Positions 18,651 through 28,165 of a stretch of 45,124 nt of DNA are shown piece by piece; positions within the stretch are counted from its first letter, which is position 1, and every line of letters starts with the position of its first letter. Source of the stretch: Ewingella americana ATCC 33852 (lineage in GTDB: Bacteria > Pseudomonadota > Gammaproteobacteria > Enterobacterales > Enterobacteriaceae); contig NZ_JMPJ01000039.1 in assembly GCF_000735345.1 (NCBI RefSeq), positions 1-45,124 of the forward strand, written 5' to 3'. Position numbers and translations under genes: made by a program. Below the pieces are notes generated by a model, which was not told the DNA's origin, made no database searches, and was given only the letters and a program-made list of their open reading frames with translations.

Positions 18651-19540
18651 TTAAGAGTCAAAAGCTTGGTCTTGTTACTGTTTTATATAATTCCCCAGAA
18701 GTGTTAGATGATTTTTTCAATAGCCTATCTATACAAAAAAATATCAATTTTCATCTGTATATTGTGGATAATAGCAGTACTGAAGAATCAATAAATTTAT
18801 CAAAAATTTTAGCTGACACATATAATATACCAACTACGTTCATTAATAATCACGGGTGTAATGTTGGCGTAGCCGCTGGTAATAATCAAGGAGCTAAAGC
18901 TGCTATTGAAGATAATTGTGATTTTTTGCTCTTCCTTAATAATGATATAATTATCGAGTATGAGGGTCTTCTTGCTAATTTGATAACTCGAATGATAGAA
19001 GAAAAAATGGATATGGCCAGTCCAACCATCCTGAATTATCCTCAAAAGAAAATATGGTACTGTGGCGGACACTTTGATCTGCTGAAAGCATTAGCTCCGC
19101 ATGATCATATTGATGAGGATTATTACGCTAAAAACTTCGAAGAAATTCACCAAAGTTCATATGCGCCAACCTGTTTTTTAGTTGTCTCACGTTCGCTGTG
19201 GATGAATGTTGGTGAGATGGATGAAAAATATTTTGCGTACTTCGATGATACCGACTTTCTTTATCGTGCATATAAAGCCTCTTATCCTGTTAATGTTTTT
19301 TCAAATCTTATAATTTACCATAAAGTAGGTGCATCTACTGGTGGGGATATTTCGTACTTTGGGATGTATCATCTTACAAGGAATAGACTTTATTTTATTA
19401 AGAAAAATCTAAGTGTATTAAGTTCAATATTGCCACTTAGCTATATTTTTATAACTCGCTTATATATTCTGCTTTTCACTTCAAACAGTCAGAAGAAAGC
19501 TATCCGAAAGGGTATAATCGATGGTATTAAAATGAAATGA
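18647..19540 (+). CDS. family 2 glycosyltransferase, rhamnosyltransferase-like
   Basis: At about 297 residues it is a GT-A fold enzyme, with GLVTVLYNSPEVLDDFFNSL at the N terminus, VDNSSTE, NVGVAAGNNQGA and the metal-binding NND in LFLNNDIII. WbbL-like rhamnosyltransferases share this pattern (YFAYFDDTDFLYR). I choose GTG at 18647, which overlaps the previous stop as GTGA and has GGGAG 5 nt upstream; an ATG at 18635 is the alternative. A 6-deoxyhexose from the rml pathway is the likeliest donor. It overlaps the next gene by 4 nt. Confidence 0.85.
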   Translation: MIKSQKLGLVTVLYNSPEVLDDFFNSLSIQKNINFHLYIVDNSSTEESINLSKILADTYNIPTTFINNHGCNVGVAAGNNQGAKAAIEDNCDFLLFLNNDIIIEYEGLLANLITRMIEEKMDMASPTILNYPQKKIWYCGGHFDLLKALAPHDHIDEDYYAKNFEEIHQSSYAPTCFLVVSRSLWMNVGEMDEKYFAYFDDTDFLYRAYKASYPVNVFSNLIIYHKVGASTGGDISYFGMYHLTRNRLYFIKKNLSVLSSILPLSYIFITRLYILLFTSNSQKKAIRKGIIDGIKMK

Positions 19541-20778
19541 AAATAAACATGAATGTTTTTTACCTTTCAATGTTATCGTCAATTATTATATTTTTCCCAT
19601 CTTTATCAATGATACTCTTGCAACAGTCATCATTTACTTTAGGTGTAGTGTTAGCATCATCGTTCTTTATTGCATGTAGATTACTTGTAACTCCTAGGCG
19701 ATTGTATCTGGATATAGAACATAGGCGATCAATAAGCATCATTCTTTGTTTTCTTGTCTTTGTTTTTTTTCATTTTGCATTGGTTTTTTATATATTTGGA
19801 ACGTCATTGCCAGAACAGGATTTTCCAAAATTCCTTTTAAGTTTCATTTTTCTCATGCTTGTGCTTGTGGCAAATGTGATCGTAAAAGATGTTATATATT
19901 ATGTTGATGAGAAAACATTACATTCAACCCTCAAAGTAATACTATACATTTTATTATTAAATGCTTTAGTCAGCTTAACGAAAATAGATGTATTTGGCAC
20001 CGGTCTTGCTAAACCTACTTTTTTATTTCAGGAGCCATCGCATTTTGCTTTAATTTGTGCGCCAGTACTTATGTACTTCTCTTTTATTTATGCCGGTACT
20101 ACTACTAGATTAATTATATTATTTATGTTTGCATTATGGGGGGGGTACATTCAGAATTTCACTATGATATTAGCTGCTGCAATTGCATTCATTATAACGG
20201 CTAGATCTGTCAGCTTTACGCTTTTAGTTTGTCTCTTGTTTGGCTTGGTTGGTTTTTTCTTTTTACAGAGCGACCTCTTTTCTTACTACACCGCTAGATT
20301 AAATTTATCGAGCGGAAACCAAAATTTATCAACTTTGGTACTGTTGCAAGGATGGCAAAATGCCTTCCTTACCATGAACGCCAGTTGGTTAGGTTCAGGT
20401 TTTCAACAGTTTGGGATATCAACACTTTCAGGTGACATCTCTCAGCAGATCTATTCATTGCTTCGCATATATATAAATGTCTTCGACGGAGGGTCTACAG
20501 CTGCCAAAGTCGTAGGCGAGTTTGGGGTATTCGGTATAGCCTTGATGATTGTGTATTTGATAGGTTGGTTAAAAATATTCTTCTATATCCGCAAGCATAA
20601 AAAAAGTAATAATAAAAAAATTATTCTTTTTACAAGTTTATATCTGGCTAGCATATTAGAATTTTTCGTGCGTGGTGCGGGATATTTTACGCCAAGCATG
20701 TTTTTCTTTAGTGTTTCTGTTTTCTATTTTATGTCAAGGACTAATAAAAAGAGAATAATCTATGAAATTAATAATTGA
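19537..20778 (+). CDS. wzy: O-antigen polymerase Wzy candidate
   Basis: This 413-residue membrane protein has about 10-11 hydrophobic segments. A large periplasmic loop is predicted around residues 245-325 (SYYTARLNLSSGNQNLS through GWQNAF and GGSTAAKVVGEFG), the arrangement typical of Wzy polymerases. Wzy sequences are poorly conserved, so the call rests on topology, on its place between glycosyltransferase genes, and on the cluster needing a polymerase to go with wzx and wzz. It overlaps its neighbours by 4 nt upstream and 17 nt downstream. Confidence 0.78.
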   Translation: MKINMNVFYLSMLSSIIIFFPSLSMILLQQSSFTLGVVLASSFFIACRLLVTPRRLYLDIEHRRSISIILCFLVFVFFHFALVFYIFGTSLPEQDFPKFLLSFIFLMLVLVANVIVKDVIYYVDEKTLHSTLKVILYILLLNALVSLTKIDVFGTGLAKPTFLFQEPSHFALICAPVLMYFSFIYAGTTTRLIILFMFALWGGYIQNFTMILAAAIAFIITARSVSFTLLVCLLFGLVGFFFLQSDLFSYYTARLNLSSGNQNLSTLVLLQGWQNAFLTMNASWLGSGFQQFGISTLSGDISQQIYSLLRIYINVFDGGSTAAKVVGEFGVFGIALMIVYLIGWLKIFFYIRKHKKSNNKKIILFTSLYLASILEFFVRGAGYFTPSMFFFSVSVFYFMSRTNKKRIIYEINN

Positions 20779-21796
20779 TGGCATTATCGAAAATTTGCAA
20801 AATGGAGGCGGTTGTACAGTATATTTCGAACAATTACTTTCTTTATATCAAAATCATAATAATAATTTGGATTATATAAAGTTCAGGAATAGTCACTCGT
20901 ATATTGGGCTCGCTGGTCAAAATACGCATGTGCATGACCGAGAGATGCGTGTTCTTGAGCGTTGGAGAGATGTTGATACTGCTGATCTAGATAGTGAGGC
21001 AATTTTTCATTCCACACACTATCGGCTTCCTATTTCAAAAAGAAAGCATAAAATAGTAACCACTGTACACGATTTTACTTATGAGTATTATCGCACTGGT
21101 CCTTCACAGTGGCTACATTCTTGGCAGAAAAACCGTGCTATTAGAAATAGTGATCTTGTAATCTGTATCTCTAAAAACACAGCCACGGACTTAATGCGTT
21201 TCTGCGCTATTGACGAAAGTAAAATTCGAATAGTCCACAATGGTGTCTCTCCGGTTTACTATCCACTTGTAAATATAGCCAAAACTAATGAAGTTTTATT
21301 TGTAGGTGCGCGTGGGGGATACAAAAATTTCTTATTAGTGGCTGAGGCTCTGGCTTCTGTTCCAGACCTAGAGCTTAGCATTGTAGGTGGCGGGGCTTTA
21401 ACGGAAAAAGAGGTCGCCACTCTTAACCAATTTATCCCAGGAAGATTCAAGCATCTGGGTAGAGTAACTGACGAAGAGTTAAATCAGATTTATAACAGAG
21501 TTTTTTGTCTCCTTTATCCTTCTGCATATGAAGGTTTTGGAATCCCTGTGATTGAGGCAATGAGAAGCGGTTGTCCAGTAATTGCAGTCAATAAATCTTC
21601 AATCCCTGAAATATCAGGGGATGCAGCTTACCTATTAGAAAAAGCCAGTGCTGGATCTATATCGGCTGCGTTAAACGAGCTCAAAAGTAGTTCTGTTTGC
21701 CAACTTTTAATTCAAAAAGGGCTTGTACAAGCATCCCATTTCTCTTGGAAGAAGTGCTATGAAGAGACTTCCGCCGTTTACAAAGAGTTATATTAA
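20762..21796 (+). CDS. family 4 glycosyltransferase
   Basis: This 344-residue GT-B fold enzyme has the acceptor-side N terminus IENLQNGGGCTVYFEQLL. Its donor-side GT4 signatures are LFVGARGGYKNF, LLYPSAYEGFGIPVIEAMRSGCPVI in two parts, and the EX7E-type pair in EGFGIPVIE. GT4 enzymes in O-antigen clusters often transfer mannose; with manC and manB in the same operon it is a reasonable mannosyltransferase candidate (inference). It starts inside the wzy end, so translation is probably coupled. Confidence 0.86.
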   Translation: MKLIIDGIIENLQNGGGCTVYFEQLLSLYQNHNNNLDYIKFRNSHSYIGLAGQNTHVHDREMRVLERWRDVDTADLDSEAIFHSTHYRLPISKRKHKIVTTVHDFTYEYYRTGPSQWLHSWQKNRAIRNSDLVICISKNTATDLMRFCAIDESKIRIVHNGVSPVYYPLVNIAKTNEVLFVGARGGYKNFLLVAEALASVPDLELSIVGGGALTEKEVATLNQFIPGRFKHLGRVTDEELNQIYNRVFCLLYPSAYEGFGIPVIEAMRSGCPVIAVNKSSIPEISGDAAYLLEKASAGSISAALNELKSSSVCQLLIQKGLVQASHFSWKKCYEETSAVYKELY

Positions 21797-21797
21797 T

Positions 21798-22397
21798 ATG
21801 ATTTCTTTGATTAAAAACTACGGTTTTTTTGGGTTGATTAAACTTCTGCGCGATCGCACCTTTACTTTTTTCATCCTGAATAATGCCAGAATCATCAGGT
21901 TCCCATTCGAAATTCGTGGGAAGTATAAAATGAAAATTGGGTCGGGTCTTACGACTGGGCGTTATTGTCGGTTAGAAGCATATGGAAACATAAATCTTCA
22001 CTCACTCATTATTGGTGAAAATTGCCAAATTAATGATTCTGTACATATTGCTGCTGCTGATAAGATAAGTCTTGGTAATAATGTGCTGATTGCAAGTAGG
22101 GTTTTTATCACAGATTTAAATCACGGCTGCTATTCAGGAGATGAATACATACATTCTGATCCCAAAAGATTATGCGTTGATCGAGAACTCGTGACACGTC
22201 CTGTTATAATTGGGGATAATGTTTGGATAGGAGAGGGTGCAGTAATCTTACCTGGTGTTGTAATTGGCGACTCTTCTATCGTCGGAGCGAATGCGGTCGT
22301 GACTAAAAGTGTTCCACCTTATACTATTGCTGCTGGTAATCCGGCTAAAGTGGTTAAAGAGTATGATTTCAAAGTTAAAAAATGGATTAAGGTTTGA
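21798..22397 (+). CDS. third hexapeptide O-acyltransferase
   Basis: This 199-residue protein, read from ATG 21798, has MISLIKNYGFFGLIKLLRDR at its N terminus and the segment ARIIRFPFEIRGKYKMKIGSG. These are typical of a family of colanic-acid-like acetyltransferases in surface polysaccharide loci. Hexapeptide coils include LIIGENCQIND, ISLGNNVLIASRV, VIIGDNVWIGEGAVI and VVIGDSSIVGANAVV, and the catalytic His is probably in DLNHGCYSG. An upstream in-frame ATG at 21759 has a GGAAG before it and would lie inside the GT4 gene; the later start gives the better family N terminus. Confidence 0.83.
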   Translation: MISLIKNYGFFGLIKLLRDRTFTFFILNNARIIRFPFEIRGKYKMKIGSGLTTGRYCRLEAYGNINLHSLIIGENCQINDSVHIAAADKISLGNNVLIASRVFITDLNHGCYSGDEYIHSDPKRLCVDRELVTRPVIIGDNVWIGEGAVILPGVVIGDSSIVGANAVVTKSVPPYTIAAGNPAKVVKEYDFKVKKWIKV

Positions 22398-22399
22398 TA

Positions 22400-23395
22400 A
22401 TGTCTTATTTGAAGAATAAGAGAGTCGTTCTTTTTTCGCCAAAGTTTTTTGATTATCCTGCTCATATTATAAATGAGTTGCATCAGAAAGGTGCGATCGT
22501 TGAATTTTTTGATGAAAGACCATTCACTTCTACAATTGGTAAAATCCTTTTAAGATTGAATGTAAGCATTTTGATTTCATATTTCGTTAAAAAATATTAT
22601 GAAAGTAAACTTAATAAGATTAAATCCTTTAATCCTGATTTTGTTTTTTTTCTAAATCCTGAAAGTATTCGTATTGAAATGCTTCGGCATTATAAAGAAT
22701 CACTTCCAAGGTGTAAGTTTTTATTTTATATGTGGGATTCTTTTAATAATAAAAAATACAGTGTTAACTATATTAAATACGCGGATGAATTTTTTACTTT
22801 TGATAAAAATGACGCAAAGACTTTTGATGTTCATCATCTTGCACTTTTTTATGCTTCGGATTATGAGCAGTTAAGACAGGTGAAATCTGACCTCGAATAT
22901 GATCTGTGTTTTATAGGTACAGTGCATAGCCATCGCATTGAGATTTTAAATATTCTTGCAGGTAAAGTTAGCGGGAAAAACTATATTTTTCTGTATTGTC
23001 CAAGTAAGTTATTGTTCTTTTTGAAAAAGATTCTGACTCGTGAATTTGATAATATAAGCTATAAACAAGTTTCATTTGAACCCATAAAAAAAGACCAGTT
23101 ATTAAAAGTAATCTCAAGAAGTAAGTGTATTATAGATATTTCTCACCCGGCTCAAAATGGCTTGACCATGCGAACAATAGAAATGTTAGGGGCTGGAAAG
23201 AAAATCGCAACAACGAATGCTAATATTGCTTGTTATGATTTTTTTAATCCAAATATGCATTATATTATTCGGTATCCTGTAAAACCTATACCTCCAGATT
23301 TTATTAATATTCATTTTGAAAGCAATAAGTCTCAAGACTCTTATAGTTTATCGTGTTGGCTCGATTCTATTTTTCGAAAAAATTCTGAAACTTAA
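22400..23395 (+). CDS. CgeB-like glycosyltransferase
   Basis: This 331-residue protein begins VVLFSPKFFDYPAHIINEL and continues EFFDERP, KFLFYMWDSF, DEFFTFDKNDA and LCFIGTVHSHR. The C-terminal donor-site-like stretch is IDISHPAQNGLTMRTIEMLG. This pattern is shared by a GT-B family annotated as CgeB-like or LPS biosynthesis glycosyltransferases. It is very AT-rich, pointing to transfer. The ATG at 22400 has AAGG 8 nt upstream. The sugar transferred is unknown; with the GT2 and GT4 it makes three extension enzymes. Confidence 0.75.
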   Translation: MSYLKNKRVVLFSPKFFDYPAHIINELHQKGAIVEFFDERPFTSTIGKILLRLNVSILISYFVKKYYESKLNKIKSFNPDFVFFLNPESIRIEMLRHYKESLPRCKFLFYMWDSFNNKKYSVNYIKYADEFFTFDKNDAKTFDVHHLALFYASDYEQLRQVKSDLEYDLCFIGTVHSHRIEILNILAGKVSGKNYIFLYCPSKLLFFLKKILTREFDNISYKQVSFEPIKKDQLLKVISRSKCIIDISHPAQNGLTMRTIEMLGAGKKIATTNANIACYDFFNPNMHYIIRYPVKPIPPDFINIHFESNKSQDSYSLSCWLDSIFRKNSET

Positions 23396-23419
23396 TTTAC
23401 TTACTTATCGGTTTTTATC

Positions 23420-24844
23420 ATGCTAATTCCAATTATTATGGCTGGTGGTTCTGGAAGTCGTTTATGGCCCTTGTCGAGGTCCTTATATCCTAAGCAATTC
23501 CTCCGTCTAAATGGGGAGTTTACGATGCTTGAAACGACGATCAATCGCTTAAATGGGATTGCAATTGAAGCACCTGTGGTTATTTGCAATGAACAGCACA
23601 GGTTCATTGTTGCTGAACAACTCCGGCAGATGGGTAGACTAACAAAAAATATCATTCTTGAACCTTTTGGACGTAACACTGCGCCCGCAATAGCTCTAGC
23701 AGCTCTTTCTGCGCTTAAAGATAAGTCTGATGCTGATCCTTTGCTGTTAGTTCTCGCAGCAGATCATGTGATTCAAGATGAAGCTGCATTTCATTATGCA
23801 GTTCGTAACGCGTTACCCCATGCAGAATCTGGCAAATTAGTCACTTTTGGCATTGTTCCCAGTGCGCCTGAAACTGGCTATGGCTACATTCGCCGTGGCT
23901 CTGCTTGTCAATCGAAAGAGAAACATCAGGCTTTTGAGGTTGCTGAGTTTGTTGAGAAACCTAATTTAGATACTGCTAAAAATTATCTGCAAAGTGGTGA
24001 ATATTATTGGAATAGTGGAATGTTCCTGTTTAGCGCGAAACGCTATCTAGAAGAATTAGGTAAATTCCGTCCGGATATTCTGTTCGCGTGTCAAACATCA
24101 ATGTCTCAGGCTGCTCCTGATTTAGATTTTATTCGTGTAGACGAAGTTGCCTTTATGCAGTGTCCAGATGAATCAATTGATTATGCCGTTATGGAAAAAA
24201 CGGGTGATGCAGTTGTAGTACCTTTAGATGCCGGGTGGAGTGATGTGGGCTCTTGGTCTTCATTATGGGATATTAGTACTAAAACTGCCGAAGGCAATGT
24301 ACATCATGGGGATGTGATCACCCATAGTACAGAAAATAGTTATATTTATGCGGAATCAAGCCTTATCGCAACGGTTGGTGTCAAAGATCTAGTTGTTGTT
24401 CAGACAAAAGACGCTGTATTGATTGCTGCTCGTAATCAGGTCCAAGATGTTAAAAAAATCGTCGAACAGCTCAAGGCTGATGGCCGACATGAGTTCCATA
24501 ATCATCGTGAAGTATATCGTCCTTGGGGAAAATACGATTCCATTGACTCTGGTGAGCGCTATCAGGTAAAGCGCATCACAGTTAAGCCCGGAGAGGGGCT
24601 GTCTCTCCAGATGCATCATCATCGCTCGGAGCATTGGGTCGTCGTCACAGGTACTGCACGGGTTACTTTGGGTGATGAGACTAAGTTGTTAGGTGAGAAT
24701 GAATCAATTTACATTCCTTTAGGTATTCCACACTGTCTTGAAAACCCAGGTAAAACGCCTCTAAATCTTATCGAGGTACGTTCTGGCAGTTATCTTGAAG
24801 AAGATGACATCGTACGAATTAAAGACCGATACGGTCGCATCTGA
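23420..24844 (+). CDS. manC: mannose-1-phosphate guanylyltransferase / mannose-6-phosphate isomerase
   Basis: This 474-residue bifunctional enzyme makes GDP-mannose. The pyrophosphorylase loop [12 protein letters not shown] lies at 9-20, with [23 protein letters not shown] and SGMFLFSA following. The last ~115 residues form the cupin isomerase domain ([30 protein letters not shown]). Composition rises toward that of the chromosome, unlike the glycosyltransferase genes before it. It is separated from manB by a 70-nt gap holding an ops-like sequence. No gmd or fcl follows, so GDP-mannose is probably used directly. Confidence 0.96.
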   Translation: MLIPIIMAGGSGSRLWPLSRSLYPKQFLRLNGEFTMLETTINRLNGIAIEAPVVICNEQHRFIVAEQLRQMGRLTKNIILEPFGRNTAPAIALAALSALKDKSDADPLLLVLAADHVIQDEAAFHYAVRNALPHAESGKLVTFGIVPSAPETGYGYIRRGSACQSKEKHQAFEVAEFVEKPNLDTAKNYLQSGEYYWNSGMFLFSAKRYLEELGKFRPDILFACQTSMSQAAPDLDFIRVDEVAFMQCPDESIDYAVMEKTGDAVVVPLDAGWSDVGSWSSLWDISTKTAEGNVHHGDVITHSTENSYIYAESSLIATVGVKDLVVVQTKDAVLIAARNQVQDVKKIVEQLKADGRHEFHNHREVYRPWGKYDSIDSGERYQVKRITVKPGEGLSLQMHHHRSEHWVVVTGTARVTLGDETKLLGENESIYIPLGIPHCLENPGKTPLNLIEVRSGSYLEEDDIVRIKDRYGRI

Positions 24845-24855
24845 TATCACTAATG

Positions 24856-24900
24856 ATTCCAACTGCCGCTGTGACAACGGCGAGCGGTAGCGTATGCCAT
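24856..24900 (+). promoter_or_regulatory. ops-like element before manB
   Basis: Between manC and manB, 24883-24894 reads AGCGGTAGCGTA, 10 of 12 identical to the ops core GGCGGTAGCGTG. CTGT about 10 nt before it and GCC after it are placed as in JUMPstart. The sequence GCCGCT and its partner AGCGGT also allow a short stem. It may be a second RfaH site or the remnant of one. Confidence 0.45.
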
Positions 24901-24914
24901 GAGAAAGGAAAATA

Positions 24915-26285
24915 ATGAGCAAACTGACCTGCTTTAAAGCCTACGATATCCGGGGGCGTTTGGGCGAAGAGTTAAATGAAGATATTGCCTTGCGTATCGG
25001 ACGAGCTTATGGCGAACTTCTAAAGCCTAAAACTGTGGTTCTTGGAGGTGATGTTCGACTAACCAGTGAATCCTTAAAACAAGCGCTGGCTACTGGCTTG
25101 CAAGATGCCGGAGTGGATGTTTTAGATATTGGTGTCTCCGGCACGGAAGAGATTTATTTCGCCACATGGTATCTTGGTGTAGACGGCGGAATTGAGGTCA
25201 CTGCGAGTCATAATCCTATGGATTATAATGGGATGAAGTTGGTACGAGAAGGTGCTAGGCCTATCAGTGGTGACACAGGGTTGCTTGATATCCAACTGCT
25301 TGCTGAAAGGAATTCGTTTGATTTAAGAGATGAATCTCAGCGTGGGGGCTACAAAAAAATCTCCCTAGTAAATGCGTATATTGATCATATTCTTTCTTAT
25401 GTTGATATTAGCTGCATAAAGCCTCTGAAATTAGTGATTAACTCTGGTAATGGGGCTGCGGGTCCTGTCATTGATGCGATAGAACAGCGCTGCAAATCAC
25501 TGAATATCCCTCTGACTTTTATAAAAGTGCATAACACTCCAGACGGTAACTTCCCTAATGGTATCCCAAATCCGCTGTTACCAGAGTGCCGCGCTGATAC
25601 CCGTGATGCTGTGATTGAGCATAATGCAGATATGGGTATTGCATTTGACGGTGATTTTGATCGCTGCTTTTTCTTCGACGAAAGTGGTGAGTTTATTGAA
25701 GGCTATTATATTGTCGGTTTACTGGCAGAGGCTTTTTTACAAAAAAATGCCGGCGCCAAAATCATTCACGACCCTAGGCTGAGCTGGAATACTATCGATG
25801 TAGTAGTTGAGGCTGGGGGGATACCTGTGATGTCTAAGACAGGTCATGCCTTTATCAAAGAACGCATGCGAAGTGAGGATGCTGTATACGGTGGCGAGAT
25901 GAGTGCGCACCATTATTTCCGTGATTTCGCCTATTGCGATAGTGGCATGATCCCTTGGTTGTTGATAGCCGAACTTGTTAGCATTAAAGGTGAAAGTTTG
26001 GGGCAACTTGTCAAAAATCGCATTGAAGCCTATCCAGCTTCAGGGGAGATTAACAGTAAGCTAGCTAATCCAACAGAAGCCATAAACCGCGTACTTTCAG
26101 TCTATCAAGACAGCTCAGTTGCTACTGACTTTACAGATGGTATCAGTCTTTCATTTGATAAATGGCGTTTTAATTTGAGAACATCAAATACCGAGCCCGT
26201 AGTTCGACTGAACGTTGAGTCAAAAAACGATATCACCTTGATGGAAGAAAAAACCGCCGAAATTCTCTCCCTATTACGTCAGTAA
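24915..26285 (+). CDS. manB: phosphomannomutase
   Basis: This 456-residue alpha-D-phosphohexomutase interconverts mannose-6-phosphate and mannose-1-phosphate for ManC. The phosphoserine loop [11 protein letters not shown] has S98, the metal-binding loop DGDFDR is at 245-250, and [12 protein letters not shown] and [15 protein letters not shown] are intact. GAAAGGAAA lies just before the ATG. It is the last gene of the O-antigen operon, with gnd next and separately promoted. Confidence 0.96.
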   Translation: MSKLTCFKAYDIRGRLGEELNEDIALRIGRAYGELLKPKTVVLGGDVRLTSESLKQALATGLQDAGVDVLDIGVSGTEEIYFATWYLGVDGGIEVTASHNPMDYNGMKLVREGARPISGDTGLLDIQLLAERNSFDLRDESQRGGYKKISLVNAYIDHILSYVDISCIKPLKLVINSGNGAAGPVIDAIEQRCKSLNIPLTFIKVHNTPDGNFPNGIPNPLLPECRADTRDAVIEHNADMGIAFDGDFDRCFFFDESGEFIEGYYIVGLLAEAFLQKNAGAKIIHDPRLSWNTIDVVVEAGGIPVMSKTGHAFIKERMRSEDAVYGGEMSAHHYFRDFAYCDSGMIPWLLIAELVSIKGESLGQLVKNRIEAYPASGEINSKLANPTEAINRVLSVYQDSSVATDFTDGISLSFDKWRFNLRTSNTEPVVRLNVESKNDITLMEEKTAEILSLLRQ

Positions 26286-26320
26286 TGTCCTTCAGTGAGG
26301 CTAGGCATAGCTAGATTGAG

Positions 26321-26347
26321 CGAATGTTAAATTCGGTTGGTTTTTTT
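26321..26347 (+). terminator. weak possible terminator after manB
   Basis: CGAAT and ATTCG form a 5-bp stem, followed 5 nt later by a run of seven T, in the manB-gnd gap. The stem is short, so termination may be inefficient. Confidence 0.3.
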
Positions 26348-26431
26348 CTGATTTTGTGAGCAAATGCGTGGTTTTATTGTTAGTACACCTTGTGTACGCT
26401 TGAACCATCTATCGCATCAATCGCTATGTCA

Positions 26432-26459
26432 TTGACATTAAGCTGAGTTAACATAGATG
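26432..26459 (+). promoter_or_regulatory. candidate gnd promoter
   Basis: A perfect -35 TTGACA at 26432-26437 is followed after 16 bp by TAGATG (26454-26459), about 60 nt before the gnd ATG. The palindrome CACAATTGTG (26461-26470) lies just downstream near the expected transcription start. Confidence 0.4.
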
Positions 26460-26518
26460 CCACAATTGTGCTGTGGGGAGAGTCCTCACAGGTATCATCC
26501 TTTAGACAGGAGTTTCCA

Positions 26519-27928
26519 ATGTCCAAGCAACAAATCGGTGTTGTCGGTATGGCGGTAATGGGCCGTAATCTGGCGCTGAACATCGAAAGCCGCGGTTATT
26601 CTGTTTCTATTTTTAACCGTTCAGGCGACAAAACTGATGAAGTGATCGATGAAAACCCGGGTAAAAATCTGGTTCCGCACTACAGCGTCGAAGAGTTTGT
26701 TGACTCGTTGGAAAAACCGCGTCGTATCCTGCTGATGGTGAAAGCGGGCGAAGCAACAGACAAAACCATTGCTTCATTGACTCCGCACCTTGATAAGGGC
26801 GACATCCTGATCGATGGCGGCAACACCTACTACAAAGACACTATTCGCCGTAACCGCGAACTGTCTGAGCAAGGTTTCAACTTCATCGGTACCGGCGTTT
26901 CCGGCGGTGAAGAGGGTGCTCTGAAAGGTCCATCCATCATGCCTGGTGGTCAGAAAGAAGCTTACGCGCTGGTAGCGCCAATCCTTGAGCAAATCGCTGC
27001 TCGTGCTGAAGATGGCGATGCTTGCGTTGCTTACATCGGTGCTGATGGTGCGGGCCACTACGTTAAGATGGTTCACAACGGTATCGAATACGGCGACATG
27101 CAGCTGATTGCTGAAGCTTATTCTCTGTTAAAACAGTCTCTGGGGCTGACCAACGAAGAGCTGGCTAGCACATTTGTCGAGTGGAACAAAGGCGAGCTGA
27201 GCAGCTATCTGATCGACATCACCAAAGATATCTTCACCAAGAAAGACGAAGAAGGCAAATATCTGGTTGATGTGATTTTGGACGAAGCCGCTAACAAAGG
27301 TACCGGTAAGTGGACCAGCCAGAGCTCTCTGGATCTGGGTGAACCACTGACTCTGATCACCGAATCCGTATTCGCTCGTTACCTTTCTTCTCTGAAAGAT
27401 CAGCGCGTTGCGGCTTCAAAAGTACTGACCGGCCCAGCAGTTAAACCTTTCGCTGGCGAGAAAGCAGAGTTCATCGAGAAAATCCGTCGTGCTCTGTACC
27501 TGGGTAAAATCGTCTCTTATGCTCAAGGCTTCTCACAGCTGAAAGCAGCATCTGACGAAAATAACTGGGATCTGAACTACGGTGAAATCGCTAAGATCTT
27601 CCGCGCTGGTTGTATCATCCGCGCTCAGTTCTTGCAGAAAATCACTGATGCTTATGCAGAGAACGCGTCAATCGCTAACCTGCTGTTGGCTCCGTACTTC
27701 AAAAATATCGCTGACGAATACCAGCAAGCGCTGCGTGACGTAGTCTCTTATGCTGTTCAGAACGGCATCCCGACTCCGACATTCTCTGCTGCGATCAACT
27801 ACTACGACAGCTACCGTTCAGCGGTTCTGCCAGCAAACCTGATCCAAGCACAGCGTGACTACTTCGGTGCACATACTTACAAGCGCACTGATAAAGACGG
27901 CGTATTCCATACCGAATGGTTGGATTGA
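26519..27928 (+). CDS. gnd: 6-phosphogluconate dehydrogenase, decarboxylating
   Basis: This 469-residue enzyme of the oxidative pentose phosphate pathway converts 6-phosphogluconate to ribulose-5-phosphate and yields NADPH. The NADP site [16 protein letters not shown] is at the N terminus, with [20 protein letters not shown] and the catalytic-lysine region [19 protein letters not shown]. The start ATG 26519 has CAGGAG upstream; an earlier in-frame start at 26468 is not supported. As in E. coli it flanks the O-antigen locus, and its codon use is that of a highly expressed chromosomal gene. Confidence 0.97.
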   Translation: MSKQQIGVVGMAVMGRNLALNIESRGYSVSIFNRSGDKTDEVIDENPGKNLVPHYSVEEFVDSLEKPRRILLMVKAGEATDKTIASLTPHLDKGDILIDGGNTYYKDTIRRNRELSEQGFNFIGTGVSGGEEGALKGPSIMPGGQKEAYALVAPILEQIAARAEDGDACVAYIGADGAGHYVKMVHNGIEYGDMQLIAEAYSLLKQSLGLTNEELASTFVEWNKGELSSYLIDITKDIFTKKDEEGKYLVDVILDEAANKGTGKWTSQSSLDLGEPLTLITESVFARYLSSLKDQRVAASKVLTGPAVKPFAGEKAEFIEKIRRALYLGKIVSYAQGFSQLKAASDENNWDLNYGEIAKIFRAGCIIRAQFLQKITDAYAENASIANLLLAPYFKNIADEYQQALRDVVSYAVQNGIPTPTFSAAINYYDSYRSAVLPANLIQAQRDYFGAHTYKRTDKDGVFHTEWLD

Positions 27929-27952
27929 TCGCTTCGTTTTGTAGATGGTATT

Positions 27953-27981
27953 AAAAAACGACCCGAAAGTGGGTCGTTTTT
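27953..27981 (+). terminator. terminator of gnd
   Basis: AAAAAACGACCC and GGGTCGTTTTT pair around a short loop, ending in a T run 25 nt after the gnd stop. Confidence 0.93.
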
Positions 27982-28109
27982 CATTAACAAATGAATATGT
28001 ATGGACCATCATTGTAAGTTGCAGGACCGACCTTCCTCATTCGAATACTTTCAGTTCAATCTTATTAAAATACTCATTTTTCAATTAGGTTTTTTAGAAA
28101 TGGCTCCTC

Positions 28110-28115
28110 TATAAT
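28110..28115 (+). promoter_or_regulatory. candidate -10 box for wzz
   Basis: A perfect TATAAT lies about 50 nt before the wzz start in the gnd-wzz gap, after the gnd terminator. No good -35 is visible at 17 bp, so strength is uncertain. Confidence 0.4.
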
Positions 28116-28165
28116 CTACTATTGAGTATCACTGTAAATTATGAATAAATTTTCTTAGGATAATC

